Source: Devosia soli
Lineage (GTDB): Bacteria; Pseudomonadota; Alphaproteobacteria; Rhizobiales; Devosiaceae
Direction: 5' to 3'
Length of the DNA stretch: 64,000 bases
Assembly (NCBI RefSeq): GCF_000970455.1
Contig: NZ_LAJG01000014.1
Location: 372,001-436,000 of the forward strand
Positions 45,342 to 56,156 of this stretch are shown here, piece by piece (positions within the stretch are counted from its first letter, which is position 1; every line of letters starts with the position of its first letter). The notes under the pieces were generated by a model, which saw nothing but the letters and a program-made list of their open reading frames with translations, had not been told where the DNA came from and searched no databases. A program made the translations under genes and the position numbers.

Positions 45342-46646
45342 ATGAACTTCACCCGCGCCAAAAGCGCCCTGCTCGCCGCAGCTCTCGCCGGCAGCCTCAC
45401 CCTACCCATGGTTCCCGCGATGGCGCAGGACGACACCATCAAGGTCGGCATCCTTCATTCGCTCTCCGGCACGATGGCGATTTCGGAAACCACCCTCAAG
45501 GACACCATGCTGTTCCTCATCGAACAGCAAAATGCCAAGGGCGGCGTTCTCGGCAAGCAGCTTGAGCCGGTCGTCGTCGATATCGCGTCCGATTGGCCGC
45601 TTGCCGCCGAACTTGCCCGCCAGCTGATCGAAGTCGATGATGTCGACGTCGTGTTCGGCTGCTGGACCTCGGTCTGCCGCAAGTCCGTTCTGCCGGTCTT
45701 CGAAGAACTCAACTCGCTGCTCTTCTACCCCGTCCAGTACGAAGGCGAAGAATCCCAGCGCAACGTGTTCTACACCGGCGCCTCCCCGAACCAGCAAGCC
45801 ATCCCGGCCGTCGATTATTTGATGAGCGAAGATGGCGGCTCGGTGAAGCGCTGGGTCCTCGCCGGCACCGACTATGTCTATCCACAGACGACCAACAAGA
45901 TCCTCGAGCAGTACCTGCTCGACAAGGGCGTCGCCAAAGAAGACATCATGATCAACTACACGCCCTTCGGTCACTCCGATTGGCAGACCATCGTCTCCGA
46001 CATCAAGGCCTTTGGTTCGGAAGGCAAGAAGACTGCCGTGGTCTCGACTATCAATGGCGATGCCAACGTGCCGTTCTATCGTGAACTGGGCAACCAAGGC
46101 ATCAAGGCCGAAGACATCCCCGTCGTCGCCTTCTCGGTCGGCGAAGAAGAACTCTCCGGCTTCGACACCACCCCGCTCGTGGGTCACCTCGCCGCCTGGA
46201 ACTACTTCATGTCGGTCGACACCCCCGAAAATGAAAAGTTCATCGCCGATTGGCACAAGTTCATCGGCTCGGACACCCGCGTCACCAATGACCCGATGGA
46301 AGCCCACATGATTGGCTTCAACCTCTGGGTTGCTGCGGTCGAAAAGGCCAAGTCCACCGACGCCGACGCCGTGATCGAGAACATCGTCGGCCTCGAAACG
46401 CCGAACCTGACCGGCGGCATGGCCAAGATGCTCCCGAACCACCACATCACCAAGCCCGTGCTGATCGGGGAAATTCAGGACGACGGCCAGTTCTTCGTGG
46501 TCTGGCAGACCGACGACCTCGTCGCTGGCGACGCATGGTCCGACTACCTGCCGGAATCCAAGATGCTGGAAGCCGACTGGACCGCCCCAATCAACTGCGG
46601 CAACTACAACACCGAAACTAAGACCTGCGGCGGTACCGCACAGTAA
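45342..46646 (+). CDS. urtA: Urea ABC transporter substrate-binding protein UrtA
   Basis: Periplasmic urea receptor of 434 residues. The signal peptide (FTRAKSALLAAALAGSLTLPMVPAMA) is followed by the UrtA-type Leu/Ile/Val-binding fold: IKVGILHSLSGTMAISET, FGCWTSVCRKSVLPVFEELNSLLFYPVQYEGEE, YTGASPNQQ, VLAGTDYVYPQTTN, and the C-terminal ending NCGNYNTETKTCGG. The length and the short-chain-amide type motifs distinguish it from amino acid receptors. First gene of the urt operon; the ATG has GAGGGAC upstream. Expression is probably nitrogen-controlled. Confidence 0.97.
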   Translation: MNFTRAKSALLAAALAGSLTLPMVPAMAQDDTIKVGILHSLSGTMAISETTLKDTMLFLIEQQNAKGGVLGKQLEPVVVDIASDWPLAAELARQLIEVDDVDVVFGCWTSVCRKSVLPVFEELNSLLFYPVQYEGEESQRNVFYTGASPNQQAIPAVDYLMSEDGGSVKRWVLAGTDYVYPQTTNKILEQYLLDKGVAKEDIMINYTPFGHSDWQTIVSDIKAFGSEGKKTAVVSTINGDANVPFYRELGNQGIKAEDIPVVAFSVGEEELSGFDTTPLVGHLAAWNYFMSVDTPENEKFIADWHKFIGSDTRVTNDPMEAHMIGFNLWVAAVEKAKSTDADAVIENIVGLETPNLTGGMAKMLPNHHITKPVLIGEIQDDGQFFVVWQTDDLVAGDAWSDYLPESKMLEADWTAPINCGNYNTETKTCGGTAQ

Positions 46647-46655
46647 GGGATCACC

Positions 46656-46768
46656 CCCTCCCATCCTACCCCATCAAGGGGGAGGTGTCGGGCCGGTGAC
46701 TTGGGGACGATCTAGCCCAATCACAAATCTACACCTCCCCCTTGATGGGGGAGGCCGGGAGGGGGTGG
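46656..46768. repeat. Inverted-repeat pair between urtA and urtB, family B
   Basis: Two arms, CACCCCCTCCC...CCCCATCAAGGGGGAGGTGT at 46656-46690 and its inverted counterpart at 46729-46768, are separated by about 38 bases. Each arm also has its own small hairpin (CCCC ATCAA GGGG). The arms resemble those between murE and murF. The element could attenuate urtA readthrough, allowing excess of the binding protein over the membrane parts. Confidence 0.8.
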
Positions 46769-46826
46769 CGGCAAGCACCAGCCCCTTCCAGACAAATCCA
46801 AAAGAACGACAAGGACTTCCCAAGCG

Positions 46827-48431
46827 ATGCTGACTCCCCTTCTCCGCCTCGCACTGCTGACGATGTCGCTTCTCGTTCCGACGCTCGCCCAAGCCCAGAC
46901 GACTGACATCACCGCCCGCATCGCGGCCATGGGCGAGGCGAACCTCAAGGAGCTCACCCAGATCGTCACCGATCTGGCGTCAACCGGCGATCCTTCTGTC
47001 GTCCCCGTCCTCACCGCTCTCGGCGACGGAAACCTCTATCTCGACGAAACATCTGGCCGCGTCGTCATCCAGAATGGCTCCACTATTACCGATCCTCTCA
47101 CCGGCGAAGCCGTTGACCTCGGCGCCGATACCGATCTGTCCCGCATTCGCGTCAACAACGGTCTGCGACGCGATATTTCCGCGGCTCTCGGTGGCATGAC
47201 GCTGATGAGTGACAATCCGCGCACCCGCCTATCGGCAGCTCAGGGCTTCCTCGCCAATCCCGATCCGGCCACGCTGCCGCTCCTTGATGAGGCAATCGCC
47301 GCCGAGACCGACGCGAATGTGCTTGGCGTCATGCAGACCGCGCGTGCGACCACCATCCTGTCGAGCGAAGACGCGTCGATCGAAGAAAAACAGGCCGCTG
47401 TGCCCCAGATCGTATCCGGCGCCGGCCGCAGTGCCATTACCGTCCTCACCAGCGCCCTCGCCAGCGCGCCCGATGAGGTCAAGCCGACAATCCAGTCCGC
47501 CATTGCCGGCCTCGAACAGAGCCGCGCTGTCTGGGCCGCGCTGCAAAACGTCTGGTTCGGCGTCTCGCTCGGCTCGGTCCTCCTCCTCGCCGCCATCGGC
47601 CTTGCCATCACCTTCGGGGTCATGGGTGTCATCAACATGGCGCATGGCGAAATGGTCATGCTCGGCGCCTATACGACGTTTCTCGTGCAACTCGTCATTC
47701 GCCAGTCCTTCCCGGGCCTCCTCGATTATTCCCTCCTCATCGCCCTGCCAGTCGCTTTCCTCGTCACCGGCGCCATCGGCGTTGGCATCGAGCGCGGCAT
47801 TATCCGCTGGCTCTATGGAAGGCCCCTCGAAACCCTCCTCGCCACCTGGGGCTTGTCGCTGATCCTGCAGCAGACCGTGCGCTCGATCTTCGGACCAACC
47901 AACCAGATGGTCATCGCCCCGACCTGGATGTCAGGCTCCACCGATTTCTTCGGCCTCGCCATCACCTACAACCGCTTCTGGATCGTCATTTTCGCGCTCA
48001 TCGTCTTCTTCATGCTGCTACTGATCCTCAACCGCACGCCGCTTGGGCTTCAGATGCGCGCCGTCACGCAAAACCGCCGGATGGCCTCGGCCATGGGCAT
48101 CCGCACCCCCTTCGTCGACGCAATGACCTTCGGCCTAGGCTCCGGCATCGCCGGCCTCGCCGGTGTCGCCCTCACGCAGATCGACAACATCTCCCCGAAC
48201 CTCGGCCAGAACTACATCATCGACAGTTTTATGGTCGTGGTCTTCGGCGGCGTCGGCAATCTCTGGGGAACCTTCGTCGGCGCTCTAACCCTCGGCGTCG
48301 CCAACAAATTCCTCGAACCCTACGCCGGCGCGGTGCTCGGCAAAATCCTGATCCTCGTGCTGATCATCCTCTTCATCCAGCGGCATCCGCGGGGCCTCTT
48401 CGCCCTCAAGGGAAGGGCGATCGAACAATGA
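46827..48431 (+). CDS. urtB: Urea ABC transporter permease UrtB
   Basis: Inner-membrane permease of 534 residues. As usual for UrtB, a signal sequence and an extracytoplasmic helical domain of about 200 residues (ITARIAAMGEANLKELTQIV) precede the LivH-like permease core (LAITFGVMGVINMAHGEMVMLGAYTTFLVQ; RGIIRWLYGRPLETLLATWGLSLILQQ; AMGIRTPFVDAMTFGLGSGIAGLAGVAL). Forms the channel with UrtC. The ATG at 46827 has AGGA upstream at a rather long spacing. Confidence 0.96.
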   Translation: MLTPLLRLALLTMSLLVPTLAQAQTTDITARIAAMGEANLKELTQIVTDLASTGDPSVVPVLTALGDGNLYLDETSGRVVIQNGSTITDPLTGEAVDLGADTDLSRIRVNNGLRRDISAALGGMTLMSDNPRTRLSAAQGFLANPDPATLPLLDEAIAAETDANVLGVMQTARATTILSSEDASIEEKQAAVPQIVSGAGRSAITVLTSALASAPDEVKPTIQSAIAGLEQSRAVWAALQNVWFGVSLGSVLLLAAIGLAITFGVMGVINMAHGEMVMLGAYTTFLVQLVIRQSFPGLLDYSLLIALPVAFLVTGAIGVGIERGIIRWLYGRPLETLLATWGLSLILQQTVRSIFGPTNQMVIAPTWMSGSTDFFGLAITYNRFWIVIFALIVFFMLLLILNRTPLGLQMRAVTQNRRMASAMGIRTPFVDAMTFGLGSGIAGLAGVALTQIDNISPNLGQNYIIDSFMVVVFGGVGNLWGTFVGALTLGVANKFLEPYAGAVLGKILILVLIILFIQRHPRGLFALKGRAIEQ

Positions 48432-48458
48432 GAAACCTTATAAATGCCAGCGTAGTAG

Positions 48459-48586
48459 CTCCTTCGTCCCCTCGCCCCTTAGGGGAGAGGGTCAGGGTGA
48501 GGGGTAAAGGCCCATCAGAAACCCGCCGATCCCAACCCCTCATCCGGCGCTGCGCGCCACCTTCTCCCCTCAGGGGAGAAGGGAGA
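48459..48586. repeat. Palindromic repeat between urtB and urtC, family C
   Basis: Two hairpin-bearing arms, CTCGCCCCTTAGGGGAGAGG with GTCAGGGTGAGGGG, and CCCCTCATCCGGCGCTGCGC with CACCTTCTCCCCTCAGGGGAGAAGG, are in inverted order. Sequences of this form are abundant between genes in Rhizobiales genomes. It opens a gap of about 180 bases in an operon whose next genes nearly touch. Confidence 0.8.
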
Positions 48587-48609
48587 ACGTGCCTCCGGAG
48601 TATTTGCCC

Positions 48610-49806
48610 ATGCTGACCCAAGCCTTGTTCCGCGCGCTCGACAAGAAGGCCATCTGGGTCATCGGCATCTTCCTCGCCGTGGCCATACTCGTGCCGATGG
48701 CAAACCTCCTCATCCCGCCGGGCCAGTTCGGCCACGTCCCGACATATCTAGTCTCGCTCCTCGGCAAATATCTCAGCTACGCGATCCTCGCCCTCGCGCT
48801 CGATCTCGTCTGGGGCTATTGCGGCATTCTCTCGCTCGGCCACAGCGCCTTCTTCGCGCTCGGCGGCTATGCCATGGGCATGTATCTCATGCGCCAGATC
48901 GGCAGCCGCGGCGTCTATGGCAATCCGACGCTCCCCGATTTCATGGTCTTCCTCAATTGGAAAGAACTGCCGTGGTACTGGCTTGGCTTCGATAATTTCT
49001 GGTTCGCCATGGCCATGGTCGTGGTGGTCCCCGGCCTCCTCGCCTTCATCTTCGGCTTCTTCGCCTTCCGCAGCCGCGTGACAGGCGTCTATCTCTCGAT
49101 CATCACCCAGGCGATGACTTTTGCGCTGCTCCTGGCCTTCTTCCGCAACGACATGGGTTTTGGCGGCAATAACGGCCTGACCGACTTCAAGGACATCCTC
49201 GGCGCCCCGGTTCAGGCCCAGAGCACCCGCGTCATCCTCTTTGCTGCAACGGCCATAGCCCTCGCGCTCTCGGTCCTCGTTTGTTCGATGATCGTCAATT
49301 CCAAGCTAGGAAAAGTCATGGTCGCCGTCCGCGACGCCGAAAGTCGTACTCGCTTCATCGGCTATCGCGTTGAATATGTAAAACTCTTCGCCTTTACCGT
49401 TTCGGCCATCATGGCAGGCATTGCTGGCGCCCTCTATGTGCCGCAGGTCGGCATCATCAATCCCGGCGAGTTCGAGCCTGGCAATTCGATCGAAGTGGTC
49501 ATCTGGACCGCCGTCGGCGGACGCGGCACGCTGATCGGTCCCATCATCGGCGCGATCGTCGTCAATCTCGGCAAATCCTGGTTCACCAGTGCCCTGCCCG
49601 AGTTCTGGCTCTTCGCCCTCGGCGCCCTCTTCATTTTCGTGACGCTGTTCTTGCCCAAGGGCATTGTTGGGCTCTGGAAGCAAGTCTTTGGCGCGGGCCG
49701 GCAAACGGCGGAACCGACCCCACCCACGCCAGCCCGATCCGCCGATATCGAACGCGGAGAGGACCCCAGCACCTTCGACAATCCCCAGCCCCGTCCGGCG
49801 GAGTAA
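48610..49806 (+). CDS. urtC: Urea ABC transporter permease UrtC
   Basis: LivM-like inner-membrane permease of about 398 residues pairing with UrtB. Features are LVPMANLLIPPGQFGHVPTYLVSLLGKYLSYAILALALDLVWGYCGILSLGHSAFFALGGYAMGMYLM, FRSRVTGVYLSIITQAMTFALLLAFFRNDMGFGGNNGLTDFK and VVIWTAVGGRGTLIGPIIGA. The start is the ATG at 48610 with GGAG nine bases upstream; a GTG at 48589 in the same frame lies before that site. The C-terminal tail of about 35 residues is hydrophilic and variable. Confidence 0.96.
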   Translation: MLTQALFRALDKKAIWVIGIFLAVAILVPMANLLIPPGQFGHVPTYLVSLLGKYLSYAILALALDLVWGYCGILSLGHSAFFALGGYAMGMYLMRQIGSRGVYGNPTLPDFMVFLNWKELPWYWLGFDNFWFAMAMVVVVPGLLAFIFGFFAFRSRVTGVYLSIITQAMTFALLLAFFRNDMGFGGNNGLTDFKDILGAPVQAQSTRVILFAATAIALALSVLVCSMIVNSKLGKVMVAVRDAESRTRFIGYRVEYVKLFAFTVSAIMAGIAGALYVPQVGIINPGEFEPGNSIEVVIWTAVGGRGTLIGPIIGAIVVNLGKSWFTSALPEFWLFALGALFIFVTLFLPKGIVGLWKQVFGAGRQTAEPTPPTPARSADIERGEDPSTFDNPQPRPAE

Positions 49807-49809
49807 GCC

Positions 49810-50559
49810 ATGAGCAAAGCCCAAGACACGATGCTCTATCTCGACGGCGTTTCGGTTGCCTTCGACGGGTTCAAAGCCATCAACAACCTCTCGATCATCG
49901 TCCGCCCCACCGAAATGCTGGCCATCATCGGCCCAAATGGCGCAGGCAAGACCACGATGATGGACATCATCACGGGCAAGACGCGCCCCGACGCTGGCGA
50001 AGTCATGTTCGACGGCCGTACCGATCTAACAAAACTCGACGAAGCCACGATCGCCAATCTTGGCATCGGTCGTAAATTTCAGAAGCCCACCGTCTTTGAG
50101 AGCCATACCATCTGGGACAATCTCGAAATGGCGCTGAAGAAGCCCCGCGGCATCTTCAATGCGCTCTTCTACACTGCCAGCGATGACGACATCGCCCGTA
50201 TCACCGACATCCTCGACACCGTCCGCCTACTGCATCGCAAGGACGAGTTCGCGGCCAATCTCAGCCATGGCCAAAAGCAGTGGCTAGAAATTGGCATGCT
50301 GCTTGCACAAGATCCCAAGCTCCTGCTCGTCGACGAACCCGTCGCCGGCATGACGGATAGCGAGACAGAGGAAACGGCCAAACTGCTGCGCGAAATCGCC
50401 AAGACCCGATCCGTCGTCGTCGTCGAGCATGACATGAGCTTCGTGCGCGAACTCGGTTCGCGCGTCGTGTGCTTGGCTGAAGGCGCTGTCTTGGCAGAGG
50501 GCACGCTCGATCAGGTCAGCGCCAATCCCGTCGTGATAGAAAGGTATCTTGGACGATGA
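49810..50559 (+). CDS. urtD: Urea ABC transporter ATPase UrtD
   Basis: A 249-residue ABC ATPase of the LivG type: Walker A GPNGAGKTTMMDIITG, the UrtD-typical RKFQKPTVFESHTIWDNLEMAL, signature LSHGQKQWLEIGMLLAQDPKLLLVDEPVAGMT and switch His in VVVEHDMSFV. The ATG comes three bases after the urtC stop with GGAG upstream, and the 3' end overlaps urtE by four bases. Energises urea import with UrtE. Confidence 0.97.
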   Translation: MSKAQDTMLYLDGVSVAFDGFKAINNLSIIVRPTEMLAIIGPNGAGKTTMMDIITGKTRPDAGEVMFDGRTDLTKLDEATIANLGIGRKFQKPTVFESHTIWDNLEMALKKPRGIFNALFYTASDDDIARITDILDTVRLLHRKDEFAANLSHGQKQWLEIGMLLAQDPKLLLVDEPVAGMTDSETEETAKLLREIAKTRSVVVVEHDMSFVRELGSRVVCLAEGAVLAEGTLDQVSANPVVIERYLGR

Positions 50560-51260
50560 CCGCAGCCCTCTCCATCTCGACCATCGATCTACACTACGGC
50601 GCCGCACAAGCTTTAAAGGGCGTCACTATCGACTGCCAGCCCGGCAAGATCACTGCAGTCCTCGGCCGTAATGGCGTCGGCAAATCGTCGACACTACGTG
50701 CCATTACCGGCATCAACCACATCTCATCGGGCGCCATAACTTTCGGCAGCGAAGTGCTCAAAAAAACGCCACCCTACAAGCGCGCCCGCATGGGCATCGG
50801 CTATGTGCCGCAAGGCCGAGAAATCTTCCCGCTTCTGACCGTGAAAGAAAACCTCGAAACCGGCTATGCCGGCCTCGCCCGCAGCGACCGAAATATTCCC
50901 GATTACATCTTCGAGCTGTTCCCGGTCCTAAAATCCATGCTTGGGCGGCGGGGAGGCGATCTCTCGGGCGGCCAGCAGCAGCAGCTCGCAATTGGCCGCG
51001 CTCTGGTCACCCGGCCAAAAGTTCTGGTTCTTGATGAACCCACGGAAGGCATTCAGCCGTCGATCATCAAGGATATCGGCCGCGCACTCCAGTTTCTGCG
51101 CGACGAGAAGGGCATGACCATTCTCTTGGTCGAACAATTCCTCGATTTCTGCCGCGAGATCGCTGACGATATCTATGTCATGGACCGCGGCGAAATCATG
51201 CATATGGGGCCTGCGAGCGATTTGGACCGGCCCGATGTGCGCAAGCATCTCATGGTATGA
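50556..51260 (+). CDS. urtE: Urea ABC transporter ATPase UrtE
   Basis: A 234-residue LivF-type ABC ATPase: Walker A GRNGVGKSSTLRAITG, MGIGYVPQGREIFPLLTVKENL, signature LSGGQQQQLAIGRALVTRPKVLVLDEPTEGIQPSII and EQFLDFCREIADDIYVMDRG, the latter typical of UrtE. Starts in the ATGA overlap with urtD. Last gene of the transporter operon; a terminator follows, so the urease genes probably have their own promoter. Confidence 0.97.
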   Translation: MTAALSISTIDLHYGAAQALKGVTIDCQPGKITAVLGRNGVGKSSTLRAITGINHISSGAITFGSEVLKKTPPYKRARMGIGYVPQGREIFPLLTVKENLETGYAGLARSDRNIPDYIFELFPVLKSMLGRRGGDLSGGQQQQLAIGRALVTRPKVLVLDEPTEGIQPSIIKDIGRALQFLRDEKGMTILLVEQFLDFCREIADDIYVMDRGEIMHMGPASDLDRPDVRKHLMV

Positions 51261-51293
51261 AAAAGGCACCTGACCGAAGCCAGATGCCTTTCT
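51261..51293. terminator. Bidirectional terminator after urtE
   Basis: AAAAAGGCACCTGACC - GAA - GCCAGATGCCTTTCT forms a stem flanked by A and T runs, between urtE (plus) and a small secreted-protein gene (minus). Confidence 0.8.
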
Positions 51294-51316
51294 ATTCAAT
51301 CGCCAAAAGCGATCGC

Positions 51317-51679
51317 TTACATCTTCACGAAACCGCCTTCGGTGCAGGCTTCGAGAGTGATGGTGTCAAGATCGATAGTGGTGGTTGCGTTCTGCGTTGC
51401 GTTTGCAGTCGGCGCGTTGTCGAGAGTGGCGTCAGCAGCGGTCGTGCTGGTCGCGCTGTTGGTGTCAGCGCCCGGGGTGTTGCTTGCTTCGCCATCTTCA
51501 GTCGTGGGAGCCAAGGATTCGGTCGTTGCAGCATTCGAGAGCTGATCGCAACGTTCCTGTACGGCCGGCTGGTCTTCAGCAGAGACGGCAACGCCGTTGA
51601 TCATCATCCCCTGGGCAAATGCAGCACCAGTAAAGGCAACGGTCAGGGCAACAACGGAAAGAGCGGACTTGATGGTCAT
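51317..51679 (-). CDS. Small secreted Ala/Thr/Asn-rich protein
   Basis: 120 residues with a signal peptide (SALSVVALTVAFTGAAFA). The mature part has a short ordered start (GMMINGVAVSAEDQPAVQERCDQLSNA), a low-complexity middle rich in Ala, Thr, Asn and Asp, and a Cys in the ending LDTITLEACTEGGFVKM. Two cysteines could pair across the linker. No family recognised. It lies antiparallel between the transporter and urease operons, so it is independently transcribed. Confidence 0.7.
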   Translation of the reverse strand: MTIKSALSVVALTVAFTGAAFAQGMMINGVAVSAEDQPAVQERCDQLSNAATTESLAPTTEDGEASNTPGADTNSATSTTAADATLDNAPTANATQNATTTIDLDTITLEACTEGGFVKM

Positions 51680-51756
51680 TTTTATACCCTCTTGAAAATT
51701 CTCTTTGAAAGAGCGCTTGCTCGTTCAGATAACGAAGGTCAGGCGGCTTCGTTGCA

Positions 51757-52611
51757 ATGAATTTTGTGCAGTCGCTGAAATCAGGGAATATTTCCGCGCC
51801 GCAACTCTTGCAGCGGGCAAGTGGCAGGGCGAGCATTGGCACGAAAACGCGTGACAACGCGACGCACCTCGACACGCTCTTTCAAGAAGGCTGCTGCAAA
51901 ATTCGCTTGCCGCGCACGCATTCGGCCTGGATCGAAGCTGTCTTGATCAATACGGCGGGCGGCATCACTGGTGGCGACCGTCTTTCCTGGCAAGCCGCCG
52001 TCGCTGCAGATGGTCATCTCGTTCTGACCACCCAAGCCTGTGAACGTAGCTACCGCTCGACCGGCGATGTTGCTGAAGTCGAAACCAAGCTTTTCGTCGG
52101 CCAAGGTGCGCATCTCGATTGGCTGCCGCAGGAAACCATTCTTTTCGCTGCTAGCAAGCTCAATCGTCGTCTCACGGTTCATCTTGAAACGGGCGCCACC
52201 CTGACTGCCGTTGAAGCCGTGCTCCTGGGTCGCGACGCAATGGGCGAGGAGGCGCGTGATGCGATGCTCTCAGACACCTGGCGCATCTATCGCGACGGCC
52301 GCCTGATCCATGCCGAAGCAACGCGTCTGACCGGAGAAGGCGCAGCGCGTGACGCCTTATCGCTTCTCGATGGAAACCGCGCATTCGCCTCCGTGCTTCA
52401 TATCGCGAAAAGTCCCGACCATGCCGGCCGCGTTCTCGACCGGCTCCGCGCTCTTCATCCTGCCGGTGGCCTGATCGCTGCCAGCGCCACGGGCGAGCGG
52501 GTCGTCGTACGCGCCATGGCGCCTTCCGGCCTTGCGTTGCGCCGCCTTCTTGTTCCAACTCTTGTCGATCTCGCCGGCGCCGGCACCCTGCCGCGCCTCT
52601 GGCACCTCTAG
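51757..52611 (+). CDS. ureD: Urease accessory protein UreD
   Basis: Scaffold for nickel insertion, acting with UreF and UreG on the urease apoprotein. The 284 residues include RASGRASIGTKTRDNATHLDTLFQEGCCKIRLPR, NTAGGITGGDRLSWQAAV, TQACERSYRS, LDWLPQETILFAASKLNR and EAVLLGRDAMGE, all typical of UreD. The ATG at 51757 lacks a clear ribosome-binding site; a slightly later start is possible. First gene of the urease operon. Confidence 0.96.
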   Translation: MNFVQSLKSGNISAPQLLQRASGRASIGTKTRDNATHLDTLFQEGCCKIRLPRTHSAWIEAVLINTAGGITGGDRLSWQAAVAADGHLVLTTQACERSYRSTGDVAEVETKLFVGQGAHLDWLPQETILFAASKLNRRLTVHLETGATLTAVEAVLLGRDAMGEEARDAMLSDTWRIYRDGRLIHAEATRLTGEGAARDALSLLDGNRAFASVLHIAKSPDHAGRVLDRLRALHPAGGLIAASATGERVVVRAMAPSGLALRRLLVPTLVDLAGAGTLPRLWHL

Positions 52612-52620
52612 GAATCGCCG

Positions 52621-52923
52621 ATGAACCTCACACCCCGCGAAAAAGACAAGCTCCTCATCGCCATGGCCGCCATTGTTGCGCGCAAGCGGCTCGAGCGCGG
52701 CGTCAAGCTCAACCATCCTGAAGCTATTGCTCTCATCACCGATTTCGTCGTCGAGGGCGCGCGAGACGGTCGCGCCGTTGCCGAACTCATGGAAGCAGGC
52801 GCCCATGTCATCACGCGTGACCAGGTCATGGAGGGCATCGCCGAGATGATCCATGACGTCCAGGTCGAGGCCACTTTCCCGGATGGCACCAAGCTCGTCA
52901 CCGTTCATCAACCCATCCGCTAA
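52621..52923 (+). CDS. ureA: Urease gamma subunit UreA
   Basis: Structural subunit of 100 residues, the standard length: [75 protein letters not shown]. Nine bases after ureD with AGGA upstream. Part of the (alpha-beta-gamma)3 cytoplasmic enzyme. Confidence 0.98.
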   Translation: MNLTPREKDKLLIAMAAIVARKRLERGVKLNHPEAIALITDFVVEGARDGRAVAELMEAGAHVITRDQVMEGIAEMIHDVQVEATFPDGTKLVTVHQPIR

Positions 52924-52933
52924 AGGGGATTTC

Positions 52934-53512
52934 ATGCTCAAGCGCGTTTCTCTGGCTGTCGCCATCACCGCCGCGGCCACCCTGCCTGCCTTCGCCCATT
53001 TCGATCCGGTCGAACACGGGTCGCTGGCAGCCGGCTTCACACATCCCCTCTTCGGCCTCGATCATATCCTCGCCATGATCGCTGTAGGCCTCTGGGCAGC
53101 CATGCAAGGCGGCCGCGCCACCTGGCTGGTTCCTGCCGCCTTTGTCGGCACCATGGGGCTCGGCTTTGTCGCTTCCATTTCGGGCATGCCCCTGCCCCTC
53201 GTCGAACCGGTTATCCTCGCTTCGGTCGTCTTCCTGGGCATCGCTATTGCCCTCGCTCTACCTATCCCCACCGCCGCCGTTGCGGGGCTTGTAGGTTTCT
53301 TCGCCTTTTTCCATGGCCATGCGCACGGCGGCGAGCTTGGCGTCGCAGGTGCATGGGAATTTGCCGCTGGCTTCATGACGGCGACCATCGCCCTTCATGC
53401 GATCGGCATTGGCGCCGGCCTTGCGCTCAACCGCTTCGGTGGCCAGGCCATTTCGCGTCTCGCAGGCGCTGCCACGGCCCTCGGTGGCCTCTGGCTGGCA
53501 TTTGGAGCTTAG
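52934..53512 (+). CDS. ureJ: HupE/UreJ family nickel permease-like protein
   Basis: 192 residues: signal-like first helix ([20 protein letters not shown]), then several helices with the family motif [22 protein letters not shown] (here [17 protein letters not shown]) and the His-rich [18 protein letters not shown]. HupE/UreJ proteins are thought to pass Ni2+ (or Co2+) across a membrane, supplying urease. I use the ATG at 52934 (GGGG upstream); the longer frame begins inside ureA. Located between ureA and ureB as in many alphaproteobacterial operons. Confidence 0.93.
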   Translation: MLKRVSLAVAITAAATLPAFAHFDPVEHGSLAAGFTHPLFGLDHILAMIAVGLWAAMQGGRATWLVPAAFVGTMGLGFVASISGMPLPLVEPVILASVVFLGIAIALALPIPTAAVAGLVGFFAFFHGHAHGGELGVAGAWEFAAGFMTATIALHAIGIGAGLALNRFGGQAISRLAGAATALGGLWLAFGA

Positions 53513-53516
53513 CGCC

Positions 53517-53828
53517 ATGGCAATGATCCCAGGCCAGGTCATTCCCGCCTCCGGCACCATCGAGTTGAATGCGGGGCTCGCCCAAGTCACCATCGAGGTC
53601 GCCAACACTGGCGACCGTCCCATCCAGGTTGGTTCACATTATCATTTCTACGAAACCAATGCCGGGCTCAGCTTCGATCGCGAAAAGGCTCGCGGCATGC
53701 GGCTCGATATTGCGGCCGGTACCGCCGTCCGCTTCGAGCCGGGCCAAGCCCGCGAAGTGCGGCTCGTGCCGATTGGCGGCGACCGCCAGATCTACGGCTT
53801 CCGCCAAAAGGTAATGGGCGCACTCTGA
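53517..53828 (+). CDS. ureB: Urease beta subunit UreB
   Basis: 103-residue structural subunit: [70 protein letters not shown]. The start is the ATG at 53517, with TTGGAG upstream inside the end of ureJ; longer frames overlap ureJ. Length and motifs are normal. Confidence 0.97.
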   Translation: MAMIPGQVIPASGTIELNAGLAQVTIEVANTGDRPIQVGSHYHFYETNAGLSFDREKARGMRLDIAAGTAVRFEPGQAREVRLVPIGGDRQIYGFRQKVMGAL

Positions 53829-53927
53829 TCATGCAGCTTAGGGTCAATTATCGCTCCGAGCCTTGGCAATCGCACGCGATCGGTGGTTTAAGGGCCACTT
53901 GTTCCTACTGCCTGTGCCCGGAAACCG

Positions 53928-54347
53928 ATGACCGTCTCAGCCTCCGATACTGCCGCCCGCAATGCCGAGTTCAAGCAACGCTTCGCCGCGGTTCTGGGCG
54001 ACATTCAGAAATCGGGCGCAGAGGACGGCGAAGCCATGGCCTTGATCGGCAGCTTGGCTGCCGATCTGGCCGACACCATGCAGCAGCTGACCTGGACGGC
54101 CGCCAAATCGAACATGACGCCGCAGGTTTACAACGACCTGCTCAAGGTCTTCGAGCAACGCGGCAACGAGTATCATCAAGCCGGCAAGACCAAACATGCC
54201 TACGCCATTCAAGCGTTGGCGATGTCGCTGGTGGCAGCGACGCTCCGCTCGGATCCGCAAATGGCAGCGGGCGAAAAAATGCTCGATGCCGTTATCGACC
54301 GCTCAGTGTCCGTCTATCGGACTCAATCCGCGAAGTCGCGCCACTAA
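53928..54347 (+). CDS. Unknown 139-residue protein between ureB and ureC
   Basis: A soluble, helical protein with no signal peptide (AEFKQRFAAVLGDIQKSGAEDGEAMALIGSLAADLADTMQQLTWTAAKSNMTPQVYNDLLKVFEQRG; then AIQALAMSLVAATLRSDPQM). The pattern suggests a helical bundle. I do not recognise a family. It follows ureB by 99 apparently non-coding bases and precedes ureC by 99. The position could indicate a role in urease assembly or simply a passenger. The ATG at 53928 (ACCGATGACC) has only a weak upstream GGAAA. Confidence 0.65.
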   Translation: MTVSASDTAARNAEFKQRFAAVLGDIQKSGAEDGEAMALIGSLAADLADTMQQLTWTAAKSNMTPQVYNDLLKVFEQRGNEYHQAGKTKHAYAIQALAMSLVAATLRSDPQMAAGEKMLDAVIDRSVSVYRTQSAKSRH

Positions 54348-54380
54348 ACTCTTTCAAGACCTATCCAATTGCGCCACGCA

Positions 54381-54396
54381 CGGCTCTTCTGAGCCG
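54381..54396 (+). terminator. Possible attenuator hairpin before ureC
   Basis: CGGCTC - TTCT - GAGCCG followed by GGCGCTTTT lies 50 bases ahead of the ureC start. The stem is short and the T-run only four, so it may be a weak attenuator or chance. Confidence 0.35.
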
Positions 54397-54446
54397 GGCG
54401 CTTTTGGCATTTTTCCAAATTTCCTCCTGATCACCCGGAGCCCGCC

Positions 54447-56155
<1,709 letters not shown>

Positions 56156-56156
<1 letters not shown>

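Noticed and set aside
53831..53927. Small gene between ureB and the 139-residue protein
   Set aside because: The only frame starts MQLRVNYRSEPWQ without a ribosome-binding site or recognisable features, and it overlaps the next gene.
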